DNA of 64,000 nt from Hysterangium stoloniferum (Eukaryota > Basidiomycota > Agaricomycetes > Hysterangiales > Hysterangiaceae). A program made the translations under genes and the position numbers. The stretch lies in the NCBI GenBank assembly GCA_015178975.1, contig WHVD01000013.1, positions 310,001 to 374,000 on the forward strand, read 5' to 3'. Under the pieces are notes generated by a model that saw nothing but the letters and a program-made list of their open reading frames with translations, did no database searches and was not told the DNA's origin. Positions within the stretch are counted from its first letter, which is position 1; every line of letters begins with the position of its first letter. This document shows, in pieces, positions 18,909-29,604 of this stretch.

Positions 18909-19450
18909 ATATCTAATTGTACTGGGACTTTAAAACCGAAATAAGTTCTCTGCTATATTGGTATGGATTCCCTGTCAGAGCTCTTGAATTTCCCCTGGAT
19001 CGAAAGACCTCAAATCACCTGTTGGGTTAGTTTTTTTAATGTAATAAGAAACTGTTTCTAAAAGGGCCTTGTAACACCGTGACAGGCTGTAGACATTGGC
19101 GGTCATATTACATCAGCGTATGTATTCAATGAGATACTAAGGGGAACGAGGCAGGGCTAAGAAACGTGGGCTTATTGGACAACGATAGTGAATTTGGTAA
19201 TTCACGAACTAATAACTAATTGTACTGGGACTTCGAAACGGGAATAAGTTCACTGCTATATTGGGATGGTTTCATTCCCTTAGGACCGAAAAGACCTCAA
19301 TCCCCTGTTGGATTAGCTTTTTTCATGTAATAAGAAGCTGTCTGAAAGGGGGTGGTAACGCTGTGATGGACTGTGTTTGAACAATGTTCGAACTAACATA
19401 TTCCGGAAGTGCGTGGTCATATCATATCAGGGTGTTCAACAAAATACTAA
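18909..19450. repeat. Diverged tandem duplication (~270-300 bp units)
   Basis: Two similar blocks lie head to tail, about 18909-19140 and 19209-19450. Both contain TAATTGTACTGGGACTT, a TCACTGCTATATTGG-like segment, CGAAA-AGACCTCAA followed by CCTGTTGG, and ATGTAATAAGAA before a GTAACRCYGTGA stretch. Similarity is partial, with indels. There is no open frame, so this looks like duplicated noncoding or transposon-derived DNA between NDUFS4 and the FunK1 relic. Confidence 0.7.
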
Positions 19451-21454
19451 AGAGTTACAATAGATTTTCAAACGGGTATGCAGGTATCTTCGTTAACGAA
19501 ATGGGTCCGGATCAGTGCCACCCTCAGAATACTCAGTCTTCGGCGCCATAGGTTGTGTAGGAGGGGGAGTTGATAGATCGCGCTGAACACGGTCACCATG
19601 CTTGTTCCAACCACTCCGCTCTAACGCCTTCGTTAATTCTGATTCCATCCAGCCAAGGCCTTTCAAATTGTCTTGTCGGTTCATATATTTCCTGAAAGGA
19701 TTTTGGGCGATAAGCTGTTCCGATAACAATTTCTCTAAAGGGGTCCTACTCGCGGTTTGTTGCTGGAGTATCACATTGTATTCAGCAATTTCTGTTGTTG
19801 TCGGCGCCTCTTCGTATCGTACCGCAAAAGTTTTCGCCAATGTTTTGATTAACTCCTTCAACGGGACATTGAATAAACGAGAAACTTCGAAGGGGTCAGA
19901 GGCATGCACTTCGACTTTCTTCCTACCTCCTCCTTTCGCCGCTCCGTGAGGATCCAGATAGTGATGGTCGAAACCGGCATGGAGCATATCAATGAGCGCA
20001 CCATTGACAAACCCATGCTCGGTATATCTCAAGGCAATCCAGACAAGGACGTAGAGGAAGGACTCCAAGTCGTCCGCCCGATCAGGGATCGCTGCTCCCT
20101 CCCCGTCGGTGGGAATCACTAGCAACCGAGCAGCCATGAATTGCCAAGTACCCTGTCCATCACAGAACCAGATAATAAAACGTCAAACAAATCTTCAGAA
20201 TTCCCCATACCATTTTCACAGTGCGGGAGGTACTCACAGTCCTTTCAACGTGTCCTTGTCCTTCATATATATCTTGAAGCTTTTTGCAAAGATCCCAGTC
20301 AATTAACAATCCACCCCCGGTCTCAGTGATAAGAATATTCCCTGAGCTGATATCTCTGTGAAGAATTTTAGCCTTGTCATAAGCGTCCCCATGCGCTGTC
20401 GAAAAGGAGTCAGCCCCAATTCCATTAAGAGACCGACATACATACCTATGATGGCGTCTCTCACTGCAGTCACCATCTCTTTTGTACTCCCAAAATCAGT
20501 TAGAGACCTTCCAATTTCGTTCAGAACCAGTCGATAGTGCCGCAATAACCTCAATGGCGAAGAAAGGTGTCTTGCCATTGACGAATCCTTGCGTCTTTGT
20601 AACCTGATCCAACACATCACATCCCTCCTTGCACGTGCAGATATTTGACCGTCACAACGAGTGACCGGTCGTCACAACGAGTGACCGTCGTCACAAGGGC
20701 GCGCGACAGTCACAAGGCGCAACGGGTGTCACACGCGCACTAGCACAGGAATATTATGTCATATATTATGTCATTTGGGAATATTATGTCATATATTATG
20801 TCATCATATATGCTACAATAGAGAATGGCGGAAATGTCTAAAACATTCCAAGTAAAATAGCTAAAATAGGATAGAAATAAAGTTCAATATGTCTTTAAAT
20901 GTCTCAGAGCTCAGTGTATATAAGGAGCTCTGCTCCAGCCATGAAATATAACCAATTTTATCAACCCATTTACACCACATCTGTGTGTCACTGCAGCAAG
21001 CAGCCTAATCCACCCCAATCTGGGCAGTTGTGTTGGAATAATGGATTATGTGAGCATGCACAATGTGCTACACCAGTTAAGCCACCCCATTGTTGTTAGC
21101 TTGTCCCTTTGTTTTATTGTTCTTTCACTCATTCTCACAAGTTGGACATCTAATTCCACCTCTATCAGAGCTGTTGGAAACCCTTGTGTGAGAGGTATGG
21201 CGAAATACACTCAGGAAATATAGTCGGATGAGCTCTTACTATATCTCCTTTATTATTTCTATTTTCTCTCTTTTATTATATCTATAATTAGTTCGATGAC
21301 CTATGTATGTGGTACATCGACTCTTGTGGGCGCACACACGTCAGACTTATGTATTCTAGTGCCCGTAGTTTAGAACTTAGACACTTTTACACCGCAACCA
21401 CGACTTACTCAGACACCTGTTAGTGTCCTGTAAGTTGTGATTGGTGTATCATCT

Positions 21455-21928
21455 TGTGAAGAGTGGCGGAAGTTCTGACCGTTCTATATACGAAGAAATG
21501 AGTAGAAAGGAAGAATATTGACCTATTTGGTGCAATATAAGAGAAAGTGAGAGAAAGAGCACGAGATGACGAAGGAGTCAACGAGTGCGATGGTTCGAGT
21601 GGAGGCCTCGACTATTACAGTTCGAGGCCAGAAGTGTTTAGTAGTTCAGATATTGCTACTTATGTAGTAGCTGACACGTTACCCTGATCACCGCTCGTAG
21701 TAGACCTAGTTTGTGTCTTACGAGTGGTGGTTCTTGGATTAAAGTGTGTCTGAGTTCTAATTGGTGCTGAGTGCACCCACAAGTATACACAATGCTTCGA
21801 ACTAATGAAGTATGCAATATTCGAAGAATATGAAAGATAGAAAAATATGAATAAAATATGTAAAATATAAATGAAATAAAAGGAGTGTTTTACCACAATG
21901 ATACTGTGGTAAAAGCATACTCCTCACA
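21455..21928 (+). mobile_element. LTR-B, solo LTR (474 bp) in LTR-A
   Basis: The sequence runs from TGTGAAGAGTGGCGG to ACTCCTCACA and is flanked by CATCT on both sides (21450-21454 and 21929-21933). The uninterrupted LTR-A at 27848 has CGTCT at the same place, which shows the empty site. Its first ~50 bp match the reverse complement of the LTR-A 3' end, so A and B are related families in opposite orientation. A second copy lies at 62374-62848. Confidence 0.88.
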
Positions 21929-21978
21929 CATCTCGACCGTCACAGACGGGCTTTAGCTACTCATTCAATCTGAGTTTC

Positions 21979-22562
21979 TGTTAAGTGCCGTGTCGGGAAC
22001 TTATTCCGGAACTATCGGGAAGTCACCGGGAAGTCGGAAACTCGTCGATAGGGTCAGGACGTCGGCTTCAGCTTATGTGCTGCGCCTCTACGCAAACGCT
22101 CAGTGTCCTTAATTTCGGAAGTGAACTAACGACGGAAGATATGGATATTCAGAGTTCTGAAGAGTTCCGAATATCGAGCGTACAGAAAGACGGGAGGAGG
22201 AATAAGAAACTAAGTCGATATCAGATCTAAAGTAAAGTACAAATTCGCGGAAACTAATATAAGTCTACTCGTTATTGTACTACAAACTGAGACCATAATA
22301 AGACGGAAACGGAAGTGTTCTTAAAACGGAAATACAATAAGACATATTAGGAAGACAATATTCCAAGACGGGAATACAACAACAAACGAGTGAATACTTG
22401 TCAACGGACAAATTACCAAATGCGGAACAAACGAAGAACGCGGATGATACGGTAACTATGATGTTCCGTAGTCGGAGGTCAAAGTCGGAAGTTGGGGATC
22501 GGAAGTCGGGAATGGAGAGACCGGAAGTCGGATATTGAAACATCCGGGAACGGGTCGTAACA
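21979..22562 (-). mobile_element. Gypsy-type solo LTR (LTR-G, 584 bp) in LTR-A
   Basis: It begins TGTTAAGTGCCGTG and ends GGGTCGTAACA, the termini of the complete gypsy element at 55997-63445, with target duplication GTTTC (21974-21978 and 22563-22567). Strand is given as the transcription sense of the full element, which reads on the minus strand when the LTR is in this orientation. It is one of four copies in the window. Confidence 0.9.
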
Positions 22563-24679
22563 GTTTCGAACTGTACCAGTCGAAACTCAATCCTTATCTC
22601 AACCCACGTGGACTACATCCACGCTACTCTATTATTCGACTCTCTAACTACTCTACTTGCACTCGAGCAGTCGTCCAGAATTGCACTTAACAGTCGATTC
22701 TACTTATTTGTTCTAGCTATCTACCTTACTTTAGATAGCTACTTCTCTTTACCGTATTGAACTAAGTAGTCAATACATGTTTGGTCTGTATTAGACTTAG
22801 ACAGTCAATACATCATGGTATCATACCTAAATGGTCGATATTCTTCGTATATAGAACGGTTAGAACTTCTACCACTCTTCACACCTTGCCACCTCTATCA
22901 GAGTTGTTGGCTCAATCAGATCCCTTGTCACCTCAATCTGAGTTGTTGACTGATCTGTTGTTCCCCCTGTCACCTCAATCTGAGTTGTTGACTTATTTGT
23001 TCCCCCTTGCCACCTCTTAATTGAGTAGCTGGCTTTATTACTTTTTTCTAACTTCTATTTAAGTTGTTGGAATCTGTTGCCACCTCAGTTAGAGTTGTTG
23101 GCTATCAACCAAGTGATAAATAAATTTTAAATACTGAGAATATTCTTGCAGAATCATTAAGACTACATTAAGATCCTGATAAGTTAGTATCACAGTAGAT
23201 CCAGTAGATTAATTTAAAATAAAGCATATATTGTCAAATATTGTTTTATTCTATAATTGATCTTTTGACCTGTTTATTAATATTTTTACTGTTTGATAAA
23301 TAGTATAAAATATATATAAACTAGCTAGAATCGAAGTTGAATCTAGTTTTGGAATCAGTAAATTGTTATTCATATTTTAGTGGTTGTTTTCACAGAAAAA
23401 GAACAAGCTTACATAAGCAGCTCTCAAAACCTTCTTTGCGAAGTAGGGTGCATATATTCAAGTGGTTCTAAGTCTATTTAGGCTGCCACTGATTAATACC
23501 AAATACTTAAATTATTTTACCTTGTAGTGAATTGAGTATTTGCACACTATGATAGAGCATTGGACTCCTTTTTCCAGAAAATAATATTAAAATAAGGCTA
23601 ATACATTACAAGCGGCCAATGGGGGATCCAACAGCCATGTACGTAAGACAATAAAATACATAAGTGTCACCTTTTGCATCAAGTTTAACCTGAAACAGTC
23701 GGTCACCGTCCTCGACACCAGGCGACCTTTTAGCCTTTACCGCGATGGGGTGGTTGTGTGGAAACTCTGTGGCCGTAGTATTGACAATGCATACATCAGG
23801 TTTCACATGATTAAACCGCCAGAAGAACTCAATATAGGAGGGATTTGAAAAAGAGACTTCTTCCATTACGATGACCCCACTGCAATCCCAGTGCATGAAT
23901 CCTGCATATTTGGGGAAACAAGGACAAGGAAGACATGTGTCTGGAATTGTGCAGCTTGGTGTGCCGTCGCATATAATGTAATCTGACCCAGTGTATCACG
24001 CGCAGTGTTGGAACTATGCTCGAAGAAACCGGGTTGATTATATTTGAACGCGTCATCCTCAGGGGCGAATTTAAATTCAACAATCATTTCTGTCTGTGTA
24101 ATGTATTAGCCTTATTTTAATATTATTTTCTGGAAAAAGGAGTCCAATGCTCTATCAAAGTGTGCAAATACTCAATTCACTACAAGGTAAAATAATTTAA
24201 GTATTTGATATTAATCAGTGGCAGCCTAAATAGACTTAGAACCCCTGAAGTCAAGAGTTTACTTGAATATATGCACCCTACTTCGCAAAGAAGGTTTTGA
24301 GAGCTGCTTGTGCAAGCTTGTTCTTTTTCTGTGATAACAATTACTAGAATAAGAATAATAATTTACTGATTCCAAAGCTAGATTTAACTTCAATGCTAGC
24401 TAGTTTATATATATTTTATACTATTTGTCAAACAGTAAAAATATTTATAAACGGGTCAAAAGATTAGATATAGAATAAAACACTATTTGGCTAATATATG
24501 CTTTATTTACACTAACCTACAGGGTCTACTGTGATACTAACTTATCAGGATCTTAATGTAGTCTTAGGATCTTGCAAGGATATTCTCAGTATTTATTTAT
24601 GTGAATATGCTTTACTGATTCACAATAAATGAGCAAGGGAACAGGGATTATTTGTAATATAATAATCAGTCAAATTACT

Positions 24680-25010
24680 CAACAAGAGGTGACTGAAGTT
24701 TTAGATTACAAATAACAAGAAATGTAACAAGGATTATTAGCAATGTAATAATCAGTCAAATTACTCAACAAGAGGTGACTGAAGTCTTAAACTACAAATA
24801 ACAAGATATGTAACAAGCAGTCAAATTACTCAACAAGAGGTGACTGTGGTACAAAGGATTAATGCCAAATTACTCAACAAGAGGTGGCAGGGAATCCTGA
24901 TTGGTAGAATTACTGTCAAATTACTCAACAAGAGGTGACAGGGAATCCTAGGTGCCAGATGCTCAACTAAGAGGTGGCAATAAACTGCTAGCTGCAGTGA
25001 CACACAGATG
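24680..25010. repeat. Interspersed CTCAACAAGAGGTGAC repeats in LTR-C
   Basis: A motif close to AAATTACTCAACAAGAGGTGAC recurs about six times at irregular spacing of 50-100 bp. The left LTR-C copy carries the complement (CACCTC...GAGTTGTTG) in a more diverged form. The regular core suggests a regulatory or satellite-like array. Confidence 0.75.
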
Positions 25011-25294
25011 TGGTGTTAAATTGGTTGATAAGATTGGTTGAATTTCATGGCTGGAGCAGAGCTCCTTATATACACTGAGATGTGAGACATTTAGAGACAT
25101 ATTGAACTTTATTTCTATCCTATTTTAGCTATTTTACTTGGAATGTTTTAGACATTTCTGCCATTCTCTACTGTAGCATATATGATGACATAATGTATGA
25201 CATAATATTCCCAGATGACATAACATATGACTTAATATTCCCAAATGACATAATGTATGACATAATATTCCCGCGCTAGTGCGCGTGTGACACC

Positions 25295-25565
25295 TGTCGC
25301 GCCTTGTGACTGTCGCGCGCCTTTGTGACTGTCGCGCGGCCTTTGTGACTGTCGCGCGCCCTTGTGACTGTCGCGCGCCTTTGTGACTGTCGCGCGCCCT
25401 CGTGACTGTCACTCGTTGTGACGACGGTCACTTGTTGTGACGACGGTCACTCGTTGTGACGACCGGTCACTTGTTGTGACGACCGGTCACTTGCTGTGAC
25501 GACCGGTCACTTGCTGTGACGACCGGTCACTTGCTGTGACGACCGGTCACTTGCTGTGACGAATA
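25295..25565. repeat. Two adjacent minisatellites in LTR-C
   Basis: About six units of GTGACTGTCGCGCGCCTTT (near 25300-25404) are followed by seven units of about 20 bp built on TGTGACGACCGGTCACTTG (25413-25560). The second unit contains the palindrome GTGACGACCGGTCAC-type core with ACCGGT. The left copy keeps only a few units. The array is CpG-rich in an otherwise AT-rich element. Confidence 0.88.
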
Positions 25566-26361
25566 TTCCCGCGCGTTGTGTAATAAGCGCCAGGTGGCCG
25601 GTTTGAAGATATATAGTTAAAAAAGAATAAAAAGTAGAAATTTCGTAGCTCCCTCAATTTATAAGATAAAAATGCAAAATAAATTGCATAAATTCAATAT
25701 AAATTAAGAGAATATTGTACAATTTTTATAATCGCGATATAAGTACATTTAGAAGCCTTTGTTAAGAATTTCGTTTTGGGGAAATTGTGAAAAATAGAAA
25801 AACCTTTTAAAATACATGACAGTCTGTGTCATATCTGATAGGCCCGATCGCCTGCAATTGGCAGAATAGATTTGTATGTCTGGCTTGACTTGTTTCCCTC
25901 CGAAGTCCACCACAGGTGTGTTGTGAGCATCCACGAGTTCAAGGTTAGGATAAAATTTGGCAACCAAATCAATCTATATCCTAAATAAATCCCAATGAAC
26001 CAAAAGGCACAACAAAATAACATACCCAGGGCTTGTACATGGCAAACTCGCTTTTAGATGCACTGAAAGTTCTATGTTTTTGCCCTGTTTCGGTGGTACA
26101 CTTCGGACAGGGTTTGGGAACTTTAGGGAGATATTCATTCAAGAAATCCTCTACTCTAACAGGTCCGACTACTCGCCCAGATATTTCGTGTGACATCGCG
26201 GTGATCCTTTCATCTCTCGCTACATGCCAAGAAGAATACACCTGTGATGTTGATTCCTTCTTTAGAATGGGGGTGGCACCCAACTTGGTAGGATCCACGG
26301 TAGGACGAGACAGTGGTGTTTTCGGGTGGAAATCATGAGGCGGTATCGTGTTCTTCGGCAT

Positions 26362-27584
26362 CAAGTGTTAAAGCAAGGTGATCAAACAAGCATCTGTCAC
26401 GTGTTGTCTGTCACAGGCAATTCCTAGTTCCACACTCTCCATCTTGTCTCGTCTCAATTCCGCATTCGATAATCTTCAAAGACTTCGAGTTCTGTTTATA
26501 TTTTTACAAGTCTTCAAACCTTTCAAGCAGGCTTGAGCTCCTTGAGAACGCACACGTACATTACGCAGGAAAGGTCAAACACCATTTGTTCTGTGCAGCC
26601 TCTCATGTTTGGTGCACGATGCCCCTTCTGTCTGCACCAACTTCGCCTAAAGAGACCGTCTATCCCAGATCCCAACATTCCATGTGTGCATGCTGTCCTA
26701 TTCCCATAAGGTAGGCATCGCTTTAGTTCAGCACCTTATGTAATCATATTACTAAGTGCCAAGAGTGGCCAAATTTGCAAATCAAATTTTTGAAAAATTT
26801 ATTATAAAGTCAAAAATGAATTGGAGGGTCACTATACAGAGAGTTCTTGAATCTCTGGGTAATAATCTCTAGGATTTTCATCATTTTCATCATCTGAGTC
26901 CAAATCATGAGCAAGATCTGGTAGAGGTTCTTCCTCAAAGTCATCAAGAAAGCCCACCAAGGTGATAGATCCATCTTCTTCATCCACAATAAATGCTTCC
27001 TCATACATCCTTTCATTGCTTTGATCTAGATTGAGAGAAACTGGTTTGTAATTGAAGTCATCATCATCTGGGACATCCTTGATTGTTCACTGAGGGCTTT
27101 TTTTGTGCCTTGGATCCAAGGTTTTTGATGTGAGATTGTGCAGCTTTAGTTAGACTTCTGAGGCATGGTAGTAGAACTGTGCAACTGTGTGTTTGCTACT
27201 GTGCTGCTTATGTAATGTGGCCTGTGATCAAGTGCACAGCTTACTGCACAAGTACATGTGCAACTATACCCTCTTTTTCTTAGGAGAATTTTTATGTAAG
27301 TAATATAGGTACATATATTTGAATTTAATATAGTTTTCTTTCCCAATTTTAGGCTCTTAAAACAAGGCTGCCCAATATATCATGTGATGATTATGTAAGT
27401 GGCCAATACTGACAGTGTCAAAATTTTGAAAATCTCAGAATCACATGGAAATGTGTTTTAAGCATTCAGAGACTTGAAAAAAAAAGTCAAAATTTGTAAG
27501 TCCTACTACTTGGCAAGGGTGAATTATTTTTCAAGTTTTAAACCTGAGAACTGGAGGAATGGATCCCAACTCCACTTTCCTGGG
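26362..27584. other. FunK1 upstream region and unassigned DNA
   Basis: The first 400 bp is the presumed FunK1 promoter. The remainder is AT-rich and includes the coding relic annotated at 26820-27190; nothing else was recognised. Confidence 0.5.
26820..27190 (-). pseudogene. Relic of an acidic coding sequence, perhaps a transposase N-terminus
   Basis: The minus strand shows two protein-like pieces in different frames: a basic part (SLTKAAQSHIKNLGSKAQKKPS, about 27175-27080) and an acidic part (IKDVPDDDDFNYKPVSLNL ... FLDDFEEEPLPDLAHDLDSDDEN ... YYPEIQEL, about 27075-26822, then stop). The order and a one-base shift between them suggest one decayed ORF. Agaricomycete transposon proteins often open in this style, but I cannot name the family. 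Confidence 0.4.
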
Positions 27585-28201
27585 TGTGAGAGGTATGGTG
27601 AAATACACTCAGGAAATATAGTCAGATGAGCTCTTACTATATCTCCTTTATTATTTCTATTTTCTCTCTTTTATTATATCTATAATTAGTTTGACGACCT
27701 ATGTATGCGGTACATCGACTCTTGTGGGCGCACACACGTCAGACTTATGTATTCTAGCGCCCGTAGTTTAGAACTCAGACACTTTTACACCGCAACCACG
27801 ACTTACTCAGACACCTGTTAGTGTCCTGTAAGTTGTGATTGGTGTATCGTCTCGACCGTCACAGACGGGCTTTAGCTACTCATTCAATCTGTACCAGTTG
27901 AAACTCAATCCTTATCTCAACCCACGTGGACTACATCCACGCTACTCTATTATTTGACTCTCTTACTACTCTACTTGCACTCGAGCAGTCATCCAGAATC
28001 GCACTTAACAGTCGATTCTACTTATTCGTTCTAGCTATCTACCTTACTTTAGATAGCTACTACTCTCTATTGTATTGAACTAAGTAGTCAATATGTGTTC
28101 GGTCTGTATTAGACTTAGACAGTCAATACATTGTGGTATCGTACCTAAACGGTCGATATTCTTCGTATATAGAACGGTTAGAACTTCTACCACTCTTCAT
28201 A
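27585..28201 (+). mobile_element. LTR-A, intact solo LTR (617 bp)
   Basis: TGTGAGAGGTATGG to CTCTTCATA, flanked by CTGGG at 27580-27584 and 28202-28206. The end CATA rather than CACA fits a point change. It serves as the uninterrupted reference for the nested copy at 21187-22883. No internal retrotransposon sequence is attached. Confidence 0.9.
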
Positions 28202-28307
28202 CTGGGCTTTAATTACAGATTATCTATGTTGTGGAAGCACAGAAAGAAGTGCGAGTAGGTTGCTTTTTTGCTTACATAAACAGGTGCCAAACTAAAGTGA
28301 CGCCTAC

Positions 28308-28852
28308 TGTTAAGTGCCATGTCGGGAACTTATTCCGGAACTATCGGAAAGTCACCGGGAAGTCGGAAATTGTCGGATAGGGTCAGGACATCGGCTTCAG
28401 CTTATGTGCTGTGCCTCTATGCAAACGCTCAATGTCCTTAATTTCAGAAGTAAAGCTTACGACGGAAGATATGGATATTCAGAGTTCCGAAGAGTTCCAA
28501 ATATCGAGCATACAGAAAGACGGGAGGAGGAATAAGAAACTAAGTCGATATCAGATCTAAAGTAAAGTACAAATTCGCAGAAACTAATATAAGTCTACTC
28601 GTTATTGTACTACAAACTAAGACCATAATAAGATGGAAACGGAAGTGTTCTTAAAACAGAAATACAATAAGACATATTAGGAAAACAATATTCCGAAACG
28701 GGAATACAACAAACAAACGAGTGAATACTTGTCAATGGACAAATTACCAAATACGGAATAAGGGAAGAACGTGGATGATACGGTAACTATGATGTTCCGT
28801 AGTCGGAGATCGGAAGTTGGATATTGAAAACATCTGGGAATGGGTCGTAACA
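28308..28852 (-). mobile_element. Gypsy-type solo LTR (LTR-G, 545 bp)
   Basis: TGTTAAGTGCCATG to GGGTCGTAACA with target duplication CCTAC (28303-28307 and 28853-28857). It is slightly shorter than the 563 bp LTRs of the full element because of deletions near its right end. Strand is the inferred transcription sense. Confidence 0.9.
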
Positions 28853-29600
28853 CCTACCTTACCCGTTTCATTCTTTGGCCATGTCATTGATTGTATCTTA
28901 ATGTCCGGATCATATGATACAGATTCTATCCAGTTATCGCTATCCCAATCACCAACAGTCTCATCTAACTCACACATTGTATCGCTCTATCTTGGGCTAG
29001 GTGTCAGGGGACTCTCTGTCACAAACCCTAGGAAGCACCATTTTCTCATCTCATTGAAGTCTCTGAGTCCACAGTCCAACCCCTGCCTTTGTCACATTCC
29101 CTCTCCTTGTGGATATCAACCACTCTGGCTAATATGTAGAGTGGAGGACTAACTTCAGAAGTTCATAGGAATAATATTCCATTGTAGGAAGAACCTCTGT
29201 TCTGTAATAGGTAAAGTTATTTTTAGACTACTGGGTGCCTATGGGTCACACCTGGCAGGGGGAATTCCTTAGACTGTTTCTCTTTGGATTCCCTCCTGCT
29301 AGGTGAGTTAGGTAGTTGTCTGTATGTATGTATTAGTTCTAATATAACTTCGGATTCCCTCCTGCTAGCCTAGTGTGAGTACTGCAGGCTACAGGGGTTG
29401 CCCTTACACTTGGCCCCTCCATCCAATTTTGTATTCCTATCCCTATCGAGTCCTCGTATACTGAAATTAATTACTCCGAGCTGCTCCTCAAACACAATCC
29501 TGGACACACTAATTTGTCTAGACAGTCTTTGACGGTCCACTTCATTTAATTACTGCTACAATTAGCACCGAGTCGTTGTTTCTCCAAACCCCACGCTGGA
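28853..29600. other. Unassigned region upstream of FunK1 fragment
   Basis: On the minus strand an acidic open stretch ending at 28858 (CELDETVGDWDSDNW, about 28977-28860) looks protein-like but is cut by the LTR-G insertion site and has no recognised family. The rest holds two short direct repeats of GGATTCCCTCCTGCTAG (29287 and 29352). Confidence 0.45.
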
Positions 29601-29604
29601 CACA

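Larger units (their letters stand above)
21187..22883 (+). mobile_element. LTR-A, solo LTR inserted in LTR-C, itself interrupted twice
   Basis: The LTR begins TGTGAGAGGTATGG and ends CTCTTCACA, and is flanked by the 5-bp duplication CCTTG (21182-21186 and 22884-22888). Removing the two nested LTRs and their duplications leaves 629 bp, matching the 617 bp copy at 27585-28201. The small difference is a 12-bp AGTTTCGAACTG segment bounded by CTG repeats. Confidence 0.88.
20646..23610 (+). mobile_element. LTR-C, left copy (solo LTR-like, 5' truncated, holds nested LTRs)
   Basis: This block is an inverted copy of the element at 24097-25821. Without its nested insert it is about 1.27 kb. It starts inside the GTGAC/GTCAC minisatellite, so about 260 bp of the outer end is missing, apparently deleted together with FunK1 coding sequence. 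It carries a promoter-like TATATAAGGAGCTC at 20919, a series of CACCTC...GAGTTGTTG repeats (21150-23090) and ends AATACATTACA next to FunK1 sequence. Orientation is assigned from the TATA box. Confidence 0.75.
24097..25821 (-). mobile_element. LTR-C, right copy (complete solo LTR-like element, 1725 bp)
   Basis: The element starts TGTAATGTATT and ends AATACATGACA, giving 11-bp imperfect terminal inverted repeats with TG...CA ends. It is flanked by GTCTG (24092-24096 and 25822-25826), and joining the flanks restores the FunK1 reading frame, so it sits inside an exon. TG...CA ends, a 5-bp duplication and a TATATAAGG box on the minus strand fit a solo LTR. A non-autonomous DNA transposon is the alternative, since no internal region is present here. 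Confidence 0.78.
19493..26361 (-). pseudogene. FunK1-type protein kinase gene, broken by nested LTR elements
   Basis: FunK1 kinases are a family expanded in Agaricomycetes. Pieces read in order on the minus strand: 26361-26026 and 25973-25827 (N-terminal FunK1 region, ending LSDMTQT), 24096-23611 (EFKFAPEDDAF, LGQITLYA, HWDCSG, IEFFWRF, ending SPIGR), about 20645-20448 (HYRLVLNEIG, STKEMVTAVRDA), 20390-20237 (catalytic HRDISSGNIL and DWDLCKKL) and 20153-19493 (GTWQFMAARLL, ADDLESFLYVLVW and a C-terminal tail). Breaks: an LTR-like element with a GTCTG duplication inside an exon; a second at 23610; a missing stretch of some tens of codons after SPIGR; a one-base frameshift near 23913; and probably another near 20545. 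The kinase motifs are intact, so the gene was lost recently or its C-terminal part might still be expressed. Confidence 0.88.

Noticed and set aside
21985-22230. Conserved ORF seen also at 28314, 56003 and 62889
   Set aside because: It recurs only because these are copies of the same LTR; the frame is broken in one copy and begins with a non-ATG codon in most.
25134-25412. Minus-strand 92-codon open frame
   Set aside because: It is a translation of the minisatellite units with no independent support.
25295-25565. CRISPR-like array of short repeats
   Set aside because: Units are contiguous with almost no spacers and lie inside a eukaryotic LTR-like element; it is a minisatellite.
24097-25821. 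DNA transposon with terminal inverted repeats
   Set aside because: The TIR is only 11 bp, the ends are TG...CA with a 5-bp duplication, and a TATA promoter is present, so a solo LTR fits better, though it is not excluded.
28858-28977. Short acidic coding-like stretch on the minus strand
   Set aside because: Too short and cut by the LTR-G target site; no family recognised, so it is not called as a gene.
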